Assembly: GCF_004078655.1 (NCBI RefSeq)
Contig: NZ_RZNC01000001.1
Coordinates: 806,001-870,000 of the forward strand
Source of the DNA: Labedella populi
GTDB taxonomy: Bacteria; Actinomycetota; Actinomycetes; Actinomycetales; Microbacteriaceae
DNA length: 64,000 nucleotides
Reading direction: 5' to 3'
Part shown: piece after piece, positions 60,536 to 64,000 of the stretch
Position numbering within the stretch: position 1 is the first letter of the stretch
Layout of the letters: each line of letters starts with the position of its first letter
Program-made: the position numbers and the translations under genes
The notes under the pieces: generated by a model
The model's database searches: none
Seen by the model: only the letters and a program-made list of their open reading frames with translations
Told to the model about the DNA's origin: nothing

Positions 60536-61180
60536 ATGGCCACCCGCGCGCGTTACGTCGGAACCCTCGTCGGCGTGGGAGTCGTCCTGATCCTGCTCGC
60601 GACGACCGCCGGTGTGCTCATCGCCGCCGGTGTCCTCCCGAACCCGAACGCCGTCGACACGTGGTGGTCGGGACTCGCGGCGTCGATGCGGTCGCCGGTG
60701 ACGACCGCGATCGCGCTCGCGTTCAACGCTCTCGGTCGCGGCCTCGCGGCCACACTCGTCGTCCCCCTCGTGCTCGTCGGCGTCCTCGTGGTCGCACGAC
60801 GACCGTGGTCCGCCGCGGCGCTCGTCGCGGCGGCGGCTCTCACCTGGGCGCTCACGCGGGTCCTGAAATCGGTCGTGGCCCGCGACCGACCCGAGGACAT
60901 CCTCGTCGTGAGCGACTTCGGCTCCTTCCCCTCGGGGCACGCGTCGAACGCGGCGGCCCTCGTCACGGTGCTCTTCCTCGCGTTCCGGTCGGTCGCCCTC
61001 CGCGTCCTCGTCTCGATCTACCTCGTCGCGATGATGTGGTCGCGACTCCTGCTCGGGGCACACTGGGCGACCGACGTCGTCGGGGGAGCGCTCGTGGGCG
61101 TCGGCGCCGCTCTCATCGTCGTGGCTGTCGTGCGACCGCTGCTGCGCCGTGAGCCGCTCCGGCGGGGAACCCGTGGCTGA
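60536..61180 (+). CDS. PAP2-family phosphatase
   Basis: A 214-residue membrane phosphatase with about six helices. The three PAP2 signature motifs are present: KSVVARDRPED (KxxxxxxRP), FPSGHASNAA (PSGH) and SRLLLGAHWATDVVGGAL (SRxxxxxHxxxD). Members dephosphorylate undecaprenyl pyrophosphate, phosphatidic acid or similar lipids at the outer face. ATG 60536 is preferred because TACCGT ends 6 nt upstream (leaderless pattern); a GTG directly before it (60533) is also in frame. The end overlaps the GNAT frame by up to 32 nt. Confidence 0.9.
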   Translation: MATRARYVGTLVGVGVVLILLATTAGVLIAAGVLPNPNAVDTWWSGLAASMRSPVTTAIALAFNALGRGLAATLVVPLVLVGVLVVARRPWSAAALVAAAALTWALTRVLKSVVARDRPEDILVVSDFGSFPSGHASNAAALVTVLFLAFRSVALRVLVSIYLVAMMWSRLLLGAHWATDVVGGALVGVGAALIVVAVVRPLLRREPLRRGTRG

Positions 61181-61985
61181 GTCGTCGGTCGCGCGAGCCG
61201 GCGCTCGACGCGCGGCAGACCGAGCCGGCGTCCGGATCGTCGAGGCCCGGTCACCGGCGGAGGCGCGTGCGACGGAGGCGATGTTCTCCGCGACGTGGGG
61301 AGAGGGGCGCGGGGCCGACGCATCGACGCTTCAGGCGATCGCCCATGCGGGGAACCCTGTGCTCCTGGCGCGACGCGACGACGCCGTGCTCGGCGCTCTC
61401 TTCTCGTTCCTCGGGTGGGACGGTGGGCTGCACGTGCACTCGCACATGACCGCAGTCGCGTCCGGCACACGATCCGCGGGCGTGGGCTTCGCGCTCAAGC
61501 TCACTCAGCGCGCGCTCTGCCTCGAGCACGGGATCCGCGAGGTCCGCTGGACCTACGACCCCCTCATCCGCCGGAACGCCCGCTTCAACCTCTGGAAGCT
61601 CGGCGCGCGGGTGTCCGCGTTCCACCCCGACTTCTACGGCGTGCTCGACGACGCCATCAACGGCTCGGACCGGAGCGACCGATTCGAGGTGAGGTGGCGG
61701 CTCGACTCACCGGAGGTGGAGGCCGCGCTCGCCGAAGACCGCGCTCCGGCTGCTCGCGAGCCGGACGACGGACGACGCGACGACGGACGACGCGACGACC
61801 TCGTGCTCCCAGTCGACTTCGAGGCGCTGCGTTCGGAGGAGCCCGCGGCCGCCTCGGGCCTCCGGGAGCGCAGCAGAGGGCTGTTCACCGAGGCCCTCCG
61901 TTCCGGTCGCTCCATCCGCTTCACGGGCACAGGGTACGTCTTCGACCGCGGGGGGACAGCTACCAGGGAAGGGAACACACGATGA
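61149..61985 (+). CDS. GNAT-family acyltransferase (COG3375-like)
   Basis: A 278-residue acyltransferase. The GNAT core is visible in VRIVEARSPAEARATEAMFS, LLARRDDAVLGALFSFLG, HSHMTAVASGTRSAGVGFAL (acyl-CoA loop), HGIREVRWTYDPLIRRNARF and NLWKLGARVSAFHPDFYGVL. This is the COG3375 pattern commonly next to MenC/N-acylamino-acid racemase genes; in Geobacillus such an enzyme N-succinylates D-amino acids. The stop overlaps that racemase-like gene by ATGA. GTG 61173 is an alternative start that avoids most of the overlap with the PAP2 gene. A 15-bp tandem repeat near 61767-61798 encodes DDGRRDDGRRDD in a linker. Confidence 0.85.
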   Translation: MSRSGGEPVAESSVARAGARRAADRAGVRIVEARSPAEARATEAMFSATWGEGRGADASTLQAIAHAGNPVLLARRDDAVLGALFSFLGWDGGLHVHSHMTAVASGTRSAGVGFALKLTQRALCLEHGIREVRWTYDPLIRRNARFNLWKLGARVSAFHPDFYGVLDDAINGSDRSDRFEVRWRLDSPEVEAALAEDRAPAAREPDDGRRDDGRRDDLVLPVDFEALRSEEPAAASGLRERSRGLFTEALRSGRSIRFTGTGYVFDRGGTATREGNTR

Positions 61986-63091
61986 GGATCGAACGCATCG
62001 AGCTCCACACAATCGGCATGCCGCTCGTCCGGCCGTTCGAGACGAGCTTCGGCCGACAGACCGAGCGCGAGGTCCTGCTCGCCCACGTCGTCGCCGACGG
62101 CGTCGACGGCTGGGGCGAGTGCGTCGCAGGCACGACTCCCGACTACAGCTCGGAGTACGTTGCGGGATGCGCCGCCGTGATCGAGCGGTTCCTCGCTCCC
62201 GCGCTCCTCGCGGCCCTCGACGTCACGGCGGACGGTCTCGACGCTCTGTTCAGGGGCGTGATCGGCCACCGGATGGCGAAGGCGACCCTCGAGGCCGCCG
62301 TGCTCGACGCCGAGACGCGCGCGGCTGGCATCTCGTTCGGGGAGCGACTCGGGGCTGTGCGCGACCGCGTCGAATGCGGCGTCTCCGTGGGGATCAGCCC
62401 TGATCTCGACACCCTGCTCGCCGAGGTCGACGGCTATGTCGAGGCCGGTTATCGACGCATCAAGCTCAAGATCAAGCCGGGCTGGGACATCGAGCCGGTC
62501 GCGCGGGTCCGCGAGCTCATCGGGACCCTGCCGCTCCAGGTCGACGCCAACACCGCGTACACGCTCGATCACGTCGAGCATCTGCGGCGCCTCGACGAGT
62601 ACGGGCTGCTCCTCATCGAGCAGCCGTTCGTCGAGGAGGACATCGCGGCACACGTGCTCCTCGCCGACTCGATCGACACCCCGGTGTGCCTCGACGAGAG
62701 CATCACGTCGACAGGGATCGCCATCGACGCGATCGAGCGGGGAGCGACGAGCATCGTCAACATCAAGCCGGGCCGCGTGGGCGGCTACCTCGAGGCCGTG
62801 TCGATCCACGACGCGTGCCGTGCGCTCGACGTGCCCGTGTGGTGCGGCGGCATGCTCGAGACCGGCGTCGGGCGAGCGATGAACGTCGCGCTCGCCGCCT
62901 TGCCGGGATTCGCGCTGCCGGGCGACACGAGCGCGTCGAGCCGGTACTTCGCCGAGGACCTCACGGAACCCTTCGTGCTCGACGACGGCTATCTGGACGT
63001 GCCGACGGGACCGGGATCCGGTGTCGAAATCCGCAGAGACCTCGTCGAGCGCTGGGCCCTCGCCGAGCCGCGCGTCCTCGTGCGACCTTAG
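61982..63091 (+). CDS. menC: o-Succinylbenzoate synthase / N-succinylamino-acid racemase family (enolase superfamily)
   Basis: A 369-residue enolase-superfamily enzyme. The capping domain starts MRIERIELHTIGMPLVRPFE. The barrel has the catalytic KxK in YRRIKLKIKPGW, metal ligands Asp in QVDANTAY, Glu in LLIEQPF and Asp in VCLDESITS, and the second Lys in SIVNIKPGRVGGYLEAV. This matches the NSAR/OSBS subgroup, which can act in menaquinone synthesis (MenC) or in amino-acid racemisation. The overlap with a COG3375-type GNAT favours racemisation, and no other men gene is in the window. The symbol follows the family name only. Confidence 0.88.
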   Translation: MRIERIELHTIGMPLVRPFETSFGRQTEREVLLAHVVADGVDGWGECVAGTTPDYSSEYVAGCAAVIERFLAPALLAALDVTADGLDALFRGVIGHRMAKATLEAAVLDAETRAAGISFGERLGAVRDRVECGVSVGISPDLDTLLAEVDGYVEAGYRRIKLKIKPGWDIEPVARVRELIGTLPLQVDANTAYTLDHVEHLRRLDEYGLLLIEQPFVEEDIAAHVLLADSIDTPVCLDESITSTGIAIDAIERGATSIVNIKPGRVGGYLEAVSIHDACRALDVPVWCGGMLETGVGRAMNVALAALPGFALPGDTSASSRYFAEDLTEPFVLDDGYLDVPTGPGSGVEIRRDLVERWALAEPRVLVRP

Positions 63092-63092
63092 G

Positions 63093-63870
63093 ATGCCCGA
63101 CCTGACGAGCGGCGACGGTGCGGCACGGCCGGACCAGGACGCAGCCGCGGCGCGCAAGCGGGCGGACGAGCTCGCGTTCCCGGGTGCTCGACACTCAGGA
63201 ATCGAGCCTCGGGCTCGTCTTCCACTACGCCGAGGACGTGTGCTGCGCGAGACGTCCCCGTCGACGACGCCACGGGCGATCACCTCGACGACGAGGTGCT
63301 CGCGGACGTGTACGCGACGCCGTACCTCGACCATGCGACGGGCGTCGGCCTCGTCGCCGTCGACGAGGCCGACGAGGTGCAGGGCTACCTGATCGGCACG
63401 ACCGAAACCGCGGCCTTCTCGCGCTGGTTCGTCACCGCCTGCTGGCCGAAGGTCTCGCGGGGCCGCGCGCCACGAACCCGCGCGGACGCGGCGCTGCTCG
63501 CGTCCGCCGCCGATCCGAACCGGATGCTCGTCTCGTGCATAGACGACTTCCCGGCGCACCTGCACATCGATCTGCTGGAGGGGCGCGAGGCGTGGGGACG
63601 GGTCGACGTCTCGTCGGGGCCGCCGTCGAGCAGTTGCGCTCGCGAGGAGTACCGGGCGTGCACCTTGTCGTGTCCGCCTCGAACGACCCCGCGATCACGT
63701 TCTACCGACGGACGGGTTTCGCCGAGGTGACCGAGGACCGGGCGACGGTGCCCGAGGAATCCATCGTCTTCGGGCGCCGCGTCGACGCTCGCGTCCCCCG
63801 AGAGGTGATGCCCCCGGGCCGGGTCTCTAGCCGAGTCTTGTCGGGCGTCGCTCGAACCAGTAGAGCATGA
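63093..63870 (+). pseudogene. Frameshifted GNAT-family acetyltransferase
   Basis: A GNAT protein is spread over at least two frames. SLGLVFHYAEDVC (about 63207-63243) is in one frame; DDEVLADVYATPYLDHATGV through VSCIDDFPAHLHIDLLEG (about 63250-63580) is in the next; and the acyl-CoA loop ARGVGTGRRLVGAAVEQLRS with ASNDPAITFYRRTGFAEVTE (about 63582-63740) returns to the first. Breaks therefore lie near 63245-63255 and 63575-63590, and possibly one more near the N-terminus (ATG 63093 is in a third frame). Either the gene is decaying or the sequence has indel errors. It begins 1 nt after the menC-like stop and overlaps the convergent gene at the window edge. Confidence 0.7.
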
Positions 63871-64000
63871 GGGGATTCGTGCGCTGGAGCTCGTCGAGGG
63901 TGATGGCGTTCTCGATGTGCTCGACGGGGACGGTGACGAGGTGCTCGGCGACCTTGTGGATGGATGCCGTCGACCAGTAGTCGCCGCGCATCCGCAATTG
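63827..64000 (-). CDS. C-terminus of an unidentified protein, truncated by the window edge
   Basis: The last 57 codons of a minus-strand gene, open to base 64000. They read QLRMRGDYWSTASIHKVAEH, then LVTVPVEHIENAITLDELQR and a basic end (TNPLMLYWFERRPTRLG). Codon use is native (G or C in most third positions). I do not recognise the family from this fragment. It is convergent with the frameshifted GNAT gene. Confidence 0.6.
   Translation of the reverse strand, partial: QLRMRGDYWSTASIHKVAEHLVTVPVEHIENAITLDELQRTNPLMLYWFERRPTRLG

Noticed and set aside
61766-61800. Short tandem repeat (GACGACGGACGACGC-type) as a mobile or CRISPR-like element
   Set aside because: Only two in-frame copies of 15 bp encode a charged linker; this is ordinary replication slippage in a coding region.

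Overview
The window is high-GC DNA with short intergenic gaps, many 4-base start/stop overlaps (ATGA, GTGA) and frequent GTG starts. The gene content fits an actinobacterium of the order Micrococcales, most likely family Microbacteriaceae: a DUF3073 protein beside purF, an actinobacterial-type L10 leader, DUF305 and DUF3105 proteins in tandem, a DUF6716 glycosyltransferase, and LacI/ROK-controlled sugar loci. No rRNA, tRNA, CRISPR array, insertion sequence or phage gene was seen.

Layout. 1-1362 is the 3' part of a glucoamylase-like protein. 1421-6318 is a purine block: purD on the minus strand, and on the plus strand a sterol-carrier-family protein, a small membrane protein, purM and purF. 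6503-6697 is a DUF3073 gene. 7015-12316 is a LacI regulator followed by the multiple-monosaccharide ABC importer mmsA-mmsB-chvE, with matching operators upstream of both units. 12504-15635 is a very large secreted propeller/LamG protein and 15708-17651 a glycogen-debranching-type enzyme with what looks like a degraded permease tail upstream. 18091-19453 is uspA-crcB-crcB (stress protein plus paired fluoride channels). 19622-22375 is a MalT-like LuxR regulator. 22776-26358 is a nonulosonic-acid (sialic acid/Kdn-like) locus. 26389-30216 holds a quinone reductase, an MMPL transporter and a MarR regulator.

30965-38297 is a divergent sugar-modification regulon around a ROK repressor: ROK, Gfo/Idh/MocA oxidoreductase and ThuA on one side; two xylose-isomerase-like TIM-barrel proteins and two more oxidoreductases on the other. 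39306-44485 carries an amino-acid permease, a two-component system and an AAA ATPase. 44604-45806 is the L10 leader with rplJ-rplL. 46000-47702 is a MarR-MFS pair. 47716-52607 is a LacI-controlled alpha-glucoside-type ABC importer with four palindromic operators. 52797-56260 contains an ABC exporter and the DUF305/DUF3105 pair. 56395-59070 is a transsulfuration operon (cystathionine beta-synthase plus a gamma-synthase/lyase) preceded by an 11-codon cysteine-rich, apparently leaderless ORF. 59254-64000 has an MFS exporter, a PAP2 phosphatase, a GNAT/N-succinylamino-acid-racemase-like pair, a frameshifted GNAT gene and the C-terminus of an unknown protein.

The best leads are the cysteine leader peptide (56395-56430), a compact apparently bidirectional leaderless promoter between purD and its neighbour (2708-2732), an 82-nt cloverleaf-like set of inverted repeats (27430-27511), the nonulosonic-acid locus, and the ABBA operator array at 48783-48974. 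All calls come from reading sequence; no database search was possible.
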